Shown: positions 47,763-56,752 of the stretch, piece after piece
Numbering within the stretch: position 1 is the stretch's first letter
How the letters are laid out: each line of letters opens with the position of its first letter
Origin: Rhizobium sp. Root1203
GTDB lineage: Bacteria > Pseudomonadota > Alphaproteobacteria > Rhizobiales > Rhizobiaceae
Direction of reading: 5' to 3'
Assembly (NCBI RefSeq): GCF_001424945.1
Contig: NZ_LMCW01000001.1
Span: 547,632-611,631, forward strand
DNA length: 64,000 nucleotides
Program-made: the position numbers and the translations under genes
The notes under the pieces: model-generated
What the model saw: the letters and a program-made list of their open reading frames with translations, nothing else
What the model was told of the DNA's origin: nothing
Database searches by the model: none

Positions 47763-48096
47763 GAAGCAGCCTCATGTTCTCCGTCTCGAGCTCGCTGCCG
47801 AGTTCGACCTTCTTCGTCTGCTTGTCGTAGACGCAGAAATAGCTGACGAAGCCGTTTGCACCTTTCGGCTTTCCGGTCACCAGCGCCACCCCGAAGTGCT
47901 CGCTTCCGAACGGATCGACGACGGCGTGGGGGAATTCGATCGCTGCCCGTGCGGCCGTTTCGCATTTCCCCTGGACCTCGCTCGCGAACTCGGCCCATGC
48001 GTCGCCAGACGAGGCGTGCGCGCCGGTCGCTGCAGTGAAGGCAGCTGCACCGAAGGTTGCGGCAAGGATGTAATACCGGATCTGATGCGTTCGCAT
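47752..48096 (-). CDS. Small exported hypothetical protein
   Basis: A 114-residue protein with a signal peptide (YYILAATFGAAAFTAATGAHA, here in part) and a short mature domain with two Cys (QGKCETAARAA, SYFCVYD), probably disulfide-linked in the periplasm. No family recognised. Divergent from sodB. Confidence 0.6.
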   Translation of the reverse strand: MRTHQIRYYILAATFGAAAFTAATGAHASSGDAWAEFASEVQGKCETAARAAIEFPHAVVDPFGSEHFGVALVTGKPKGANGFVSYFCVYDKQTKKVELGSELETENMRLLPDE

Positions 48097-48293
48097 GGAC
48101 GAGCCCCCGTATTCCTGTCATCGGCAGAGGTCATCATGGTTGATTTGGCCCTTGCATGCCAAGCCCTTAGCGGAGGCAAATATTCCTCGTCGTCCATCTT
48201 TTTTGACATTTCTCCGGTTGCCTCACCCCGCTTGCGCTCCTATGTTCCGCCTCACCTGCCGATTACGCAAACTATTGCCAAGAGGAGACCACA

Positions 48294-48896
48294 ATGGCTT
48301 TCGAATTGCCCGAACTTCCCTACGACTACGAAGCGCTGCAGCCTTTCATGTCGAAGGAAACCCTGGAGTTCCATCACGACAAGCACCACAAGGCCTATGT
48401 CGACAATGGCAACAAGCTCGCGGCCGAAGCCGGTCTTGCTGATCTCTCCCTGGAAGACGTCGTCAAGAAGTCGTTCGGCACCAATGCCGGCCTCTTCAAC
48501 AACGCGGCCCAGCACTACAACCACGTCCACTTCTGGAAGTGGATGAAGAAGGGCGGCGGCGGCAACAAGCTGCCCGGCAAGCTGGAAGCGGCTGTCACCT
48601 CCGATCTCGGCGGTTACGACAAGTTCAAGGCTGATTTCGTTGCCGCCGGCACGACGCAGTTCGGCTCCGGCTGGGCATGGGTCTCCGTCAAGAACGGCAA
48701 GCTCGAAATCTCCAAGACCCCGAACGGCGAGAACCCGCTCGTTCACGGTGCAACCCCGATCCTCGGCGTCGACGTCTGGGAACACTCCTATTACATCGAC
48801 TACCGCAACGCTCGTCCGAAGTACCTCGAAGCCTTCGTCGACAGCCTGATCAACTGGGACTACGTCCTGGAGCGCTACGAAGCCGCGACCAAGTAA
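48294..48896 (+). CDS. sodB: Iron/manganese superoxide dismutase
   Basis: A 200-residue enzyme of the standard length. Metal ligands: His27 in LEFHHDKHHKAYV, His in NNAAQHYNHVHFWKWM, and Asp and His in DVWEHSYYIDYRNARPKYL. Converts superoxide to peroxide in the cytoplasm. Gln and Gly residues around the metal cannot distinguish Fe from Mn with certainty. A good site (aagaggag) precedes the ATG, and a strong terminator follows. Confidence 0.93.
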   Translation: MAFELPELPYDYEALQPFMSKETLEFHHDKHHKAYVDNGNKLAAEAGLADLSLEDVVKKSFGTNAGLFNNAAQHYNHVHFWKWMKKGGGGNKLPGKLEAAVTSDLGGYDKFKADFVAAGTTQFGSGWAWVSVKNGKLEISKTPNGENPLVHGATPILGVDVWEHSYYIDYRNARPKYLEAFVDSLINWDYVLERYEAATK

Positions 48897-48921
48897 GCTG
48901 TCGCAGCGACACGTGATTGAA

Positions 48922-48947
48922 CGCCCGGCGCCTTAAAACGCCGGGCG
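48922..48947 (+). terminator. Rho-independent terminator of sodB
   Basis: Nine-base perfect arms cgcccggcg and cgccgggcg around ccttaaaa, followed by gtttcgtttt, 25 bases after the stop codon. Confidence 0.85.
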
Positions 48948-49004
48948 GTTTCGTTTTGAGGCCATTTCTTTGATGGTCACGCCTGCGCCGGCCGCCTCGT
49001 CCGA

Positions 49005-49055
49005 TCCACCTTCTCCCCCGGGGGAGCAGGTGGCCCGAAGGGCCGGATGAGGGGG
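49005..49055. repeat. REP-like palindromic intergenic repeat
   Basis: Contains ctcccccgggggag and ggcccgaagggcc and ends in gatgaggggg. This mosaic of palindromes matches the general form of interspersed repeats common between rhizobial genes. Confidence 0.5.
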
Positions 49056-49150
49056 CCCCGCGCACAAAGCCCGCTTCCATGAACATGCCAACCTGCGGCC
49101 AACCCGCGTCCTGTCACATCCCTGTCACCCGCCGCTCATAAGCCACCGAC

Positions 49151-50005
49151 ATGACACAGACTTCCGCCACCCCCGCTTTCCGCTTCGGCATCGTCGCGGA
49201 TCCGCAATACGCCGATATCGAGCCGCATCCCGGCATGAACCGCCACTACGCCAACAGCCTCGCAAAACTCGCCGACGCGATCGAGGTTTTCAACGGTGAG
49301 GATCTGAGCTTCGTCATGACGCTCGGCGACATCATCGACCGGGATTTCGCGAGCTTCGACGATATCCTGCCGGTTTACGGGCGTTTGCAGCACGAGAGCT
49401 TTTTCCTGCTCGGCAACCACGATTTCTCGGTCGCGCCTCAACATCTCGCCGATGTCGCAGCACGCGTCGGCCTGCCGTCGCCCTACTATGCCTTTGCCCG
49501 CCACGGCTGGCGCTTCATCGTCCTCAACGGCAACGAGGTCAGCACCTTCGCGCCGGCGGAAGGGCACCCGCATCGGGCGCTGGCAGAGATGCAGCTGGCG
49601 GAGCTGCGTGCCAAGAGCGCAATCAACGCTCATGCATGGAACGCCGCCCTCAGCGACGAGCAGTTCGCCTGGCTCGGAGATCAGATCCAGGCGGCAAGCG
49701 CCGCCGGCGAGCGCGTGATCGTCATGAACCACTATCCGGTCTACCCTCCGAACCAACACGACGCCTGGGACCGCGAGCGCATCGTCGCCCTGTTGACCGC
49801 ACACGATCATGTCGCCGCCTATTTCAGCGGCCACAACCACGTCGGCAACTACGGCGAGATCGACGGCCTTCACTTCGTCAATTTCAAGGGCATGGTGGAC
49901 ACGGAGACCGAAAACACCTTCGCCATCGTCGACGTGTGGCAGGACCGCATCGAGATCCGCGGCTTCGGTCGTGAGGAAGACCGGACGCTGAAGCTGCGAT
50001 CCTAG
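49151..50005 (+). CDS. Metallophosphoesterase
   Basis: A 284-residue calcineurin-type phosphoesterase with all metal motifs: FGIVADPQYAD (DxH variant with Gln), GDIIDRD, GNHDFSV, VIVMNHYPV and FSGHNHVGNYG. The pattern resembles ADP-ribose/CDP-alcohol diphosphatases. No signal peptide. The ribosome binding site is weak. Confidence 0.85.
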   Translation: MTQTSATPAFRFGIVADPQYADIEPHPGMNRHYANSLAKLADAIEVFNGEDLSFVMTLGDIIDRDFASFDDILPVYGRLQHESFFLLGNHDFSVAPQHLADVAARVGLPSPYYAFARHGWRFIVLNGNEVSTFAPAEGHPHRALAEMQLAELRAKSAINAHAWNAALSDEQFAWLGDQIQAASAAGERVIVMNHYPVYPPNQHDAWDRERIVALLTAHDHVAAYFSGHNHVGNYGEIDGLHFVNFKGMVDTETENTFAIVDVWQDRIEIRGFGREEDRTLKLRS

Positions 50006-50059
50006 ACTGCGAGCTTTCCCAGAGTCGCAATGCCCTTTGCCACGATCATCCCCCTGGCA

Positions 50060-51061
50060 TCATCTGACACTGACCACGACTTTGCCCTTCGCACGACCCG
50101 TTTCGACATAGTCCAATGCTTCGTTGGTCCTTTCGAACGGGAAGACCCGGTCGATCACAGGGCGTATGACACCTGCCTCGATCAAAGAGGTAATCTCTTC
50201 GAGCTGCCCGCCATTCGCGGTCATGAAGAGGAAAGAATAGCTTATGCTTCGGCGTTTCGATTTTCTCCTGATGCCGGAGCTTAGCAGGCGCATGACCTGT
50301 CGAAGCAGCCAGCCGGAGCCATTCTGCCTCGCGAAATCCGGATCGGGTGGACCGGAAATCGAAATCAGCTTCCCGCCCGGCTTCAGCACCGCAAGGGATT
50401 TTTCCAGCGTGTCCTTCCCGAGGCTGTTCAGCACAACGTCATAGCCCTTCAGCACTTTCTCGAAGTCATCCTTCTTGTAGTCGACCACCACGTCAGCGCC
50501 GAGACTTTTCACAAGAGCAACATTTGCTGTGCTCGTGGTCGTTGCGACATATGCCCCGAGATGCTTGGCAAGTTGGATCGCTATCGTGCCCACGCCGCCC
50601 GAGCCGGCATGGATCAGGACCTTCTGTCCCCGCCGTAACTTGGCCTTGTCGACAAGCACCTGCCAAGCCGTCAGGGCGACTAGCGGCATTGACGCTGCCT
50701 CTTCCATGGTCAGATTGGTCGGCTTCATCGCTACATCGGTCGCGTCGACGGCGATGTACTCGGCAAATGTCCCGATGCGATCCTGGGCCGGACGTGCATA
50801 GACCTCGTCACCGGGCTTGAATTGCCGGACATTGGCCCCGACCCGGACCACGACGCCCGCTACATCGTTGCCCAGCACCAGCGGAAGGCGATATGGCAGG
50901 ATGAGCTTGAACTCTCCATCCCTGATCTTGTTGTCCAGGAGGTTCACGCCAGCGGCTCGAATCTCGACCATGACGTCGTTGACACGCAGCTCCGGCTCGG
51001 GGCTTTCGCTTAACCGCAGAGCGCCGCCTTTCGCATAGCGATCGATCAGGAATGATTTCAT
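50060..51061 (-). CDS. NAD(P)-dependent alcohol dehydrogenase / quinone reductase-like
   Basis: A 333-residue MDR protein: GNDVAGVV, HAGSGGVGTIAIQLAKHLGA as cofactor loop and VVNSLGKDTLEK-like region; no zinc-binding Cys cluster, so it belongs to the zinc-free quinone oxidoreductase side. The start at 51061 (MKSFLIDRYAKGG) fits homologous N-termini; an in-frame ATG at 51076 is possible. It is probably transcribed with the SDR gene upstream and regulated by the divergent HxlR protein. Confidence 0.86.
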   Translation of the reverse strand: MKSFLIDRYAKGGALRLSESPEPELRVNDVMVEIRAAGVNLLDNKIRDGEFKLILPYRLPLVLGNDVAGVVVRVGANVRQFKPGDEVYARPAQDRIGTFAEYIAVDATDVAMKPTNLTMEEAASMPLVALTAWQVLVDKAKLRRGQKVLIHAGSGGVGTIAIQLAKHLGAYVATTTSTANVALVKSLGADVVVDYKKDDFEKVLKGYDVVLNSLGKDTLEKSLAVLKPGGKLISISGPPDPDFARQNGSGWLLRQVMRLLSSGIRRKSKRRSISYSFLFMTANGGQLEEITSLIEAGVIRPVIDRVFPFERTNEALDYVETGRAKGKVVVSVR

Positions 51062-51119
51062 CAGACTAACTTTCATTTCTGTGGTCAGCCGGCAGCGCCG
51101 GCAATACGGCGATGCAAGC

Positions 51120-51935
51120 TCAATCGGGAAGTCTGTTGAACTTCCGAAGGTTCTTGTCGACGAAGGACTCGGGCAGGAACCGGCGCATGAAGCGGACCTG
51201 TCCTGCGGTCTTTCCGGCGGTGTAGCGTCGTTTGGGCGATGCCGCTTTGGCGGCCCTGAGGACTTCTCTTGCGACCACCTCGGGGGCGTCGCCCTTTGCG
51301 ACGATCTCGCGCATCAGCTTCTCCGCGTCCGCGCGAACCGCATCGTAGATGGCAAGCGGACGGTCCGGACGCGTGATGTTCTCTTCGAAGGAGGTGCGGG
51401 TTACGCCGGGCTCGACAACCACGATGCGGATGCCCTGCGTTCGCACTTCATGGTCGAGAGACTCCGAGTAGCCTTCGATGGCGTGCTTGGTCGATGCGTA
51501 GAGCGCATTAAAGGGGGCGGGGATCAGCCCGAGTATGGAACTGAGGTTGACGATCCGGCCTCGACGCTGGCGTCTCATCACGGGCAGGACCGCATTTGTC
51601 ATGCGTATGATGCCGAACACGTTCACGTCGAATACGGCCTTTGCCTGTGCCGCCGTGGATTCCTCAGCGCCACCAAGCAGTCCGATCCCGGCATTGTTGA
51701 CGAGAAGATCGATCCGACCTGCGCGGCGCAGAACCTCATCGACGACGCCCTGCACGGATGCATCATCGATCACGTCGCAGACCAGCATCGTGATCCCATC
51801 CGCGGTGTCGGGCATCGGCTTTCTGCTGGTGCCGAAGACACGGTAGCCATCGCGCTTCAGCGCTTGTGCCGTTACCAGTCCGATACCGGAGGACGCGCCC
51901 GTGACCAGGGCAACGCCAGGTTCTGTTTTGCTCAT
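51120..51935 (-). CDS. SDR-family oxidoreductase
   Basis: A 271-residue classical SDR: TGASSGIGLVTA, NNAGIGLLGG, catalytic Ser (NLSSILG), and YASTKHAIEGYSESL as YxxxK. NADP or NAD dependent; substrate not known. Start has ggaag upstream. Divergent from the HxlR regulator, with the quinone-reductase-like gene following on the same strand. Confidence 0.9.
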   Translation of the reverse strand: MSKTEPGVALVTGASSGIGLVTAQALKRDGYRVFGTSRKPMPDTADGITMLVCDVIDDASVQGVVDEVLRRAGRIDLLVNNAGIGLLGGAEESTAAQAKAVFDVNVFGIIRMTNAVLPVMRRQRRGRIVNLSSILGLIPAPFNALYASTKHAIEGYSESLDHEVRTQGIRIVVVEPGVTRTSFEENITRPDRPLAIYDAVRADAEKLMREIVAKGDAPEVVAREVLRAAKAASPKRRYTAGKTAGQVRFMRRFLPESFVDKNLRKFNRLPD

Positions 51936-51979
51936 CGACTTCCGCTTTCATTTTTGTCATGGAACAACGATGGGCAATG

Positions 51980-52012
51980 AGTTACTATCAAATCAATATC
52001 AAGTCACTACTA
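51980..52012. promoter_or_regulatory. Candidate HxlR operator (direct repeats)
   Basis: Two similar 11-base elements, agttactatca (51980) and agtcactacta (52002), lie 22 bases apart, about two helical turns, in the AT-rich gap between the SDR gene and the HxlR gene. Confidence 0.45.
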
Positions 52013-52025
52013 AAAAGATAGCTAC

Positions 52026-52475
52026 ATGAAAAATCTATCGGACCAACCCTGCCTTATCGCCCGGAGCCTCGCGCTTGTCGGGGACGCATGGAGCATGCTG
52101 ATCATGCGGGACGCCCATGCGGGGTTGACCCGCTTCGATGATTTCCGCAAGAGCCTTGGTATTGCGCCGACGATGCTGACGGCGCGGCTTTCATCACTCA
52201 CCGAGGAAGGACTGCTGGAGAAACGCCGCTACTCCGACCGTCCTCCGCGGGACGAATATGTGCTGACGGAAGCCGGCCGCGACTTTCTGCCGGTGCTGTT
52301 TGCGATCGGCGCGTGGGGACGCAAGCACCGCGGCGGGGGCGAGGTGACCCGTTTCTTCGATGCCGAGACCGGAACGGAGATCGACCCCGTCACCATCGAC
52401 CGCGAGACAGGCGCTCCAGTCGGAACACGTCCCATTCGCATCGCAGCACCCGAGCGAGGCCCCCACGGTATATGA
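52026..52475 (+). CDS. HxlR-family transcriptional regulator
   Basis: A 149-residue winged-helix protein with the family's conserved N-terminal Cys (Cys9 in QPCLIARSLAL), HTH GIAPTMLTARLSSLTEEGLLEKRRY and the wing YVLTEAGRDFLPVL. Members sense electrophiles, oxidants or quinones via that Cys. It most likely controls the divergent SDR/quinone-reductase pair. The C-terminal tail of about 45 residues is longer than usual and of unknown role. Confidence 0.88.
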   Translation: MKNLSDQPCLIARSLALVGDAWSMLIMRDAHAGLTRFDDFRKSLGIAPTMLTARLSSLTEEGLLEKRRYSDRPPRDEYVLTEAGRDFLPVLFAIGAWGRKHRGGGEVTRFFDAETGTEIDPVTIDRETGAPVGTRPIRIAAPERGPHGI

Positions 52476-52566
52476 AATAGCGCCTCACGACTCTCGCGGC
52501 TCGAGCGATACCTCATGACTGTTGCCGCCAAATGCTGATGTCGCAGTAATTCGTCTGACCCCAGCT

Positions 52567-53271
52567 CTAACGGGACTGTCGGCTGTCTGCTCGCTCGGTC
52601 CAGCCGGACGTCCAGAGGTCGCGCAAGCGGTCGCCTTCGCCCTTGAAATGGTCTTCGGCGGCCGAGCAATGCTCGACGCGGTCGCTGCGGAAGTTGCGGA
52701 TCGCCTGGCGCAACTCGCACCAGGCGACGATGTTTGCCGTTTGCGAGTAGTAGATCAGTGCGATCGGCCGCACCGTACGTTCGGTACTGCGGCCAAGCTC
52801 GTCGCGATAGTCGAGCATGAGTTTCTGCTCGTCGCGGATCGCGCGGCGGACAAGGCCCAGATCGAACCCTGAGGGAGATCGGGCGGCAGAGCCCCAGGCA
52901 TAGAGCGCCTTGCCCTCCATCGCCTGGCGCAAAGGAGCAGGCACGGCGCCGGCTATCTTCTGGTTGACCCGCCTGGCCGCCTGCTTCAACTCGTCGTCGC
53001 CGGTGCGGTCCAGAAGCGCCAGCGCCAATACGATCGCCTCCATCTCCTCGATGGAGAACATCAGCGGCGGCAGGTCGAAGCCCGGCCGCATGATATAGCC
53101 GATACCGCGCCCACCCTCGATCGGCACCCGCATCGCCTGAAGTGCCGCGATATCGCGGTAGATCGAGCGCACGGTCACCTCAAGCGTCTCGGCCATGGCA
53201 GCCGCCGTCATCGGCCTGCCGGCCAGCCGCAGGATCTGGATGATTTCGAAAAGCCGTGAGGCCTTGCGCAT
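52567..53271 (-). CDS. YafY-type HTH/WYL transcriptional regulator
   Basis: A 234-residue regulator: HTH_11 at the start (MTAAAMAETLEVTVRSIYRDIAAL) and a WYL domain about residues 140-200 (RPIALIYYSQTANIVAWCELR). WYL proteins can bind nucleic acid or ligands. Divergent from the LysE exporter gene, sharing a short region with a palindrome. Confidence 0.88.
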   Translation of the reverse strand: MRKASRLFEIIQILRLAGRPMTAAAMAETLEVTVRSIYRDIAALQAMRVPIEGGRGIGYIMRPGFDLPPLMFSIEEMEAIVLALALLDRTGDDELKQAARRVNQKIAGAVPAPLRQAMEGKALYAWGSAARSPSGFDLGLVRRAIRDEQKLMLDYRDELGRSTERTVRPIALIYYSQTANIVAWCELRQAIRNFRSDRVEHCSAAEDHFKGEGDRLRDLWTSGWTERADSRQSR

Positions 53272-53294
53272 TTTCTGCCCTCGTCGTCAACGCT

Positions 53295-53314
53295 ACTGAC
53301 AATACCCTGTCAGT
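53295..53314. promoter_or_regulatory. Palindrome between YafY-type and LysE genes
   Basis: Perfect 7-bp arms actgaca and tgtcagt spaced by six bases, 24 bases upstream of the regulator start. A good candidate autoregulatory operator for the YafY-type protein. Confidence 0.6.
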
Positions 53315-53399
53315 TGGAGTTTCGTATAGAGCCGCCTATCGAATTGAAAATCAACAAGGTCTGCGAATCGGGCCTTGTTCCGGATGGCGGTAAACTGAC

Positions 53400-54038
53400 A
53401 TGACCTATAGCGAAAACCTCTGGCTCTACTTCACTCTTCTCTTCGGCATCATCATCGTGCCGGGCATGGATATGCTCTTCGTACTCGCCAACGCTCTGAC
53501 CGGCGGCCGGCGCAGCGGCATGGCGGCGACGGCAGGCATCATGGCAGGCGGCGCGGTGCATTCGCTCTACGGTGCGATCGGCGTCGGCATCCTGGCGAGC
53601 CTGCTGCCGGCGCTCTTCAACCCGCTGCTCTTCGCGGGCGCCGCCTATATGGCCTGGATCGGCTATACGCTGGTCCGCAGCTCCATCACCGTGCACGCGG
53701 TCGATGCCGATGGCGGCAGCTCCCGTTGGCGGGCTTTTCGGCAGGGGGCGGTCACCTGCCTCATCAACCCCAAGGCCTATCTCTTCATGCTCGCGGTCTA
53801 TCCGCAGTTCCTGAAGCCGATCTACGGTCCGATCTGGGTGCAGGGCATCGTCATGGGGCTGATGACGATGGCGACGCAGGCCGCGATCTATGGAACGGTG
53901 GCCTTCAGCGCCGCCCGGAGCAGGACGATGCTGATCTCCAATCCGCAGGCGACGATCCTCGTCGGACGGGTCGCGGGCGGCCTGCTGATCGCGGTTTCGC
54001 TTCTCACCGCCTGGCACGGCTGGCGTACGCCGGTATGA
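53400..54038 (+). CDS. LysE-family exporter
   Basis: A 212-residue membrane protein with about five or six helices; GIIIVPGMDMLFVLANAL at the start and LINPKAYLFMLAVYPQF near residue 120 are LysE/RhtB family hallmarks. Exports an amino acid or similar small molecule, not identifiable here. Probably regulated by the divergent YafY-type protein. Confidence 0.88.
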   Translation: MTYSENLWLYFTLLFGIIIVPGMDMLFVLANALTGGRRSGMAATAGIMAGGAVHSLYGAIGVGILASLLPALFNPLLFAGAAYMAWIGYTLVRSSITVHAVDADGGSSRWRAFRQGAVTCLINPKAYLFMLAVYPQFLKPIYGPIWVQGIVMGLMTMATQAAIYGTVAFSAARSRTMLISNPQATILVGRVAGGLLIAVSLLTAWHGWRTPV

Positions 54039-54187
54039 GGACGACGGCACAGGCTTCGTCGGATTCCTGAAATGCGTGCGATATCACCCACTTGTTACTG
54101 CGTGGCTGAGATAAATTTGCAATCATGCCGGCGTTGGAACGAAGCGCCGGGCTTCGAATATCTCGGTAATCGAAGAGGAGTGGAGAC

Positions 54188-54640
54188 ATGAGACTGAAAG
54201 TAATCGCCGCGGCAGTTCTCGTCGCCGGCATGGGGGTGACGTCGGTCTTTGCGGCCGCGGAGGGAACCCACGATGCACGCGTCGCATTGATGAAGAAGGT
54301 CGGCGGCTCGGCCGGGGTCCTCGCTGCCATCGCCAAGGGCGAAAAGCCGTACGATGCCGACGCCGTCAAGGCAGCGCTGACGACGATCTCGGAAACCGCC
54401 AAGGTCTTTCCCGATCAGTTCAAGGCGGGCACGGACACCAATGCCAAGGACCCCGAGGCGAGCCCGAAAATCTGGGAAAACATGGATGACTTCAAGGCGC
54501 GCGCGGCAAAGCTCGGCACCGATGCCGATACGCTTGTCGCACAGCTTCCAGCCGACGCGGCTGCAGTCGGCGCCGGTTTGAAGGTGCTCGGCGCAAACTG
54601 CGGCGGCTGTCATCAGATCTACCGCATAAAGAAGGAATAG
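54188..54640 (+). CDS. Cytochrome c556 (class II)
   Basis: A 150-residue periplasmic cytochrome with a signal peptide (MRLKVIAAAVLVAGMGV...) and a four-helix bundle carrying the heme motif CGGCH near the C-terminus (GANCGGCHQIYR), as in class II cytochromes c. Strong ribosome binding site. Followed 96 bases later by a diheme cytochrome on the same strand. Confidence 0.92.
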   Translation: MRLKVIAAAVLVAGMGVTSVFAAAEGTHDARVALMKKVGGSAGVLAAIAKGEKPYDADAVKAALTTISETAKVFPDQFKAGTDTNAKDPEASPKIWENMDDFKARAAKLGTDADTLVAQLPADAAAVGAGLKVLGANCGGCHQIYRIKKE

Positions 54641-54736
54641 CGGTCCTCCTTGCTCTTGCCTGCGATCCGCCGCGGCCTTGCCGGCCCGGCGGATCGCTTT
54701 ATGTTGAGCATTGGGTCGGCAATGGGAGAGCGGCGC

Positions 54737-55651
54737 ATGGTTCGCAGGTTTATCCGGTTTCTACTCTGCGTCATCGGTGTCGTTGCGATCGGCGGAGCCG
54801 CATTCTACTTCATAATCGCTCCCAATCCCCTTCCGGAAAGCCATTGGGCGAACCTCGGTACCCCCGACGTCAGGAACGGCGAGATGGTCTTCTGGGCGGG
54901 CGGCTGCGTCAGCTGTCACGCAGCGCCGGGCGCGCAGGCGGATGCCAGGCTCACGCTTTCCGGTGGTCTCGCGCTGAAGAGCCCCTTCGGCACATTCCAC
55001 GTCCCCAACATTTCGCCGGACGAGAAGGCCGGCATCGGCGGATGGACCCTTGCGCAGTTCGGCAACGCGATGAAACGCGGCGTGACACCGGACGGCCGAC
55101 ACCTCTATCCCTCGTTTCCCTACGGTTCCTACGCCCGGCTGACCGACAAGGACGTCAACGATCTCTTCGGCTATCTCAAGACGCTGCCGAAGAGCGGCAA
55201 CGTCGCGCCGCCGCACGAGTTGCCGTTTCCGTTCAATATCAGGCTTGCGCTCGGCGGCTGGAAGTTTCTCTATTTCAACGACCAGCCGCGCGTCGCGCTT
55301 GCCAACGCCGACGACAAGCTGAAGCGCGGGCAGTATCTGGTCGAGGGACCCGGCCATTGCGGCGAGTGTCACACGCCGCGCGGCGCGCTCGGCGGCTTCA
55401 CCGCCGATATGTGGCTCGCCGGCGCGCCCAATCCGGAAGGCCAGGGTCGGATACCCAACATAACGCCGGGGTCGAAATCGATGGGCACATGGAGCGAAGG
55501 CGACATTGCCACCTATCTGGAAACCGGCTTCACGCCCGATTTCGATTCCGCCGGCGGTTCGATGACCGAGGTCCAGCGGAATATCGCCCACCTTCCCAAG
55601 CCTGACCTGGAAGCGATCGCTGCCTATCTCAAGGCAGTGCCGAGCCGCTGA
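54737..55651 (+). CDS. Diheme cytochrome c, membrane-anchored
   Basis: A 304-residue protein with one N-terminal membrane helix (about residues 6-28) and two heme motifs, CVSCH near residue 57 and CGECH near 205, each in a cytochrome c domain. It resembles the cytochrome subunit of membrane dehydrogenases, but no dehydrogenase gene adjoins. Start 54737 is chosen because gggagag precedes it. It probably works with the cytochrome c556 encoded just upstream. Confidence 0.9.
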   Translation: MVRRFIRFLLCVIGVVAIGGAAFYFIIAPNPLPESHWANLGTPDVRNGEMVFWAGGCVSCHAAPGAQADARLTLSGGLALKSPFGTFHVPNISPDEKAGIGGWTLAQFGNAMKRGVTPDGRHLYPSFPYGSYARLTDKDVNDLFGYLKTLPKSGNVAPPHELPFPFNIRLALGGWKFLYFNDQPRVALANADDKLKRGQYLVEGPGHCGECHTPRGALGGFTADMWLAGAPNPEGQGRIPNITPGSKSMGTWSEGDIATYLETGFTPDFDSAGGSMTEVQRNIAHLPKPDLEAIAAYLKAVPSR

Positions 55652-55776
55652 GGCCAGCGAACTCAAAATCGCCGCATTGCAACATTCAATTGTTCTAAAA
55701 TGAACTGAATGCCCTGACGGCCTTTGCGGGTCGTTTCCGAATGACGACCGAACAACGTCTTCCGAAAGGCCAGTGC

Positions 55777-56742
55777 ATGCAAAGCGCACCAGTGACGCCA
55801 GCCAACGACATCGAAACCGTTGCCCGCAAGGGCGGAAAGCTCCGCCGCATGGCTGTCCGCATACCGACCTACATGGCGGATATCCGAGAAAACCCCGCTT
55901 GGCTGCCGATGTTCCTGCTGGCCCGGACCCTGCCCGGACGGCGGGCCCACTGGCTCGCAGCACGCCCAAGCAACGGTGCGATCGAAGGTTTGCCGACGAT
56001 TTTTGCGGATGTCGATGTCGAGACAGCCGTCGAGGCACTGAAGCGGGAAGGGCTGTTTGCCTCTCTCGCCCTTCCGGCACCGGTCACCGAGGAGATCGCC
56101 GCATTTGCCAGCGACACGCCCTGCTTCGGCAACTTCGACCGCGGGATCGAGTTTCGTGCTCCCGATCATCGCGCCACCGAGGAGCGGCTCGGGCGGCCGA
56201 TCTTGAGCGGGCATCACTTCGAGCGTGCGCTCGACTGCCCGGCAGTGCGGGCGGTGCAGCGCGATCCCTTGCTGTCGGAGATTGCGCGCAGATATCTGGG
56301 TGCGCAGGCCCGCCTTATCACCACCCGCACCTGGTGGAGCTTTCCGACCAGGGCGAGCGAGGCAGACCGAAGCCTCGCATCGCTCGACAAGTATCACTTT
56401 GATCTCGACGACTGGCGGATGCTGAAGTTCTTCTTCTATCTGGTCGATGTCGACAGCGGCACCGGGCCGCATGTCTACGTCAGGGGCAGCCACAACAAGC
56501 GGCGCATGAAGCATCAGCTGACTCTGCTGGTCGGCCATCCCGCCGCTGAGATTCACGAATTCTATGGCAAGGACAGTCCCCTGACGCTGACCGGCAGGGC
56601 AGGCACCGGATTTGTCGAAGACCCGTTCGGCTTTCACATGGGAACCGTCGCAACGCAAAAGCCGCGCCTGATGATGGAAGTCGGCTTCGGCGTCTCCAAG
56701 CCGTCCCGTCGTCGCTTCCACGCGGAGCCGGTGCTGGGCTGA
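55777..56742 (+). CDS. Phytanoyl-CoA dioxygenase-like protein
   Basis: A protein of about 321 residues (333 with the upstream ATG at 55741). The region KYHFDLDDWRMLKFFFYLVD supplies a His-x-Asp pair typical of Fe(II)/2-oxoglutarate oxygenases, and HVYVRGSHNKRR supplies further family features; the distal ligand His and Arg are likely in the FGFHMGTVA region. Substrate unknown. Start 55777 is preferred for its gaaagg site. Confidence 0.7.
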   Translation: MQSAPVTPANDIETVARKGGKLRRMAVRIPTYMADIRENPAWLPMFLLARTLPGRRAHWLAARPSNGAIEGLPTIFADVDVETAVEALKREGLFASLALPAPVTEEIAAFASDTPCFGNFDRGIEFRAPDHRATEERLGRPILSGHHFERALDCPAVRAVQRDPLLSEIARRYLGAQARLITTRTWWSFPTRASEADRSLASLDKYHFDLDDWRMLKFFFYLVDVDSGTGPHVYVRGSHNKRRMKHQLTLLVGHPAAEIHEFYGKDSPLTLTGRAGTGFVEDPFGFHMGTVATQKPRLMMEVGFGVSKPSRRRFHAEPVLG

Positions 56743-56752
56743 TACGCCGCGA

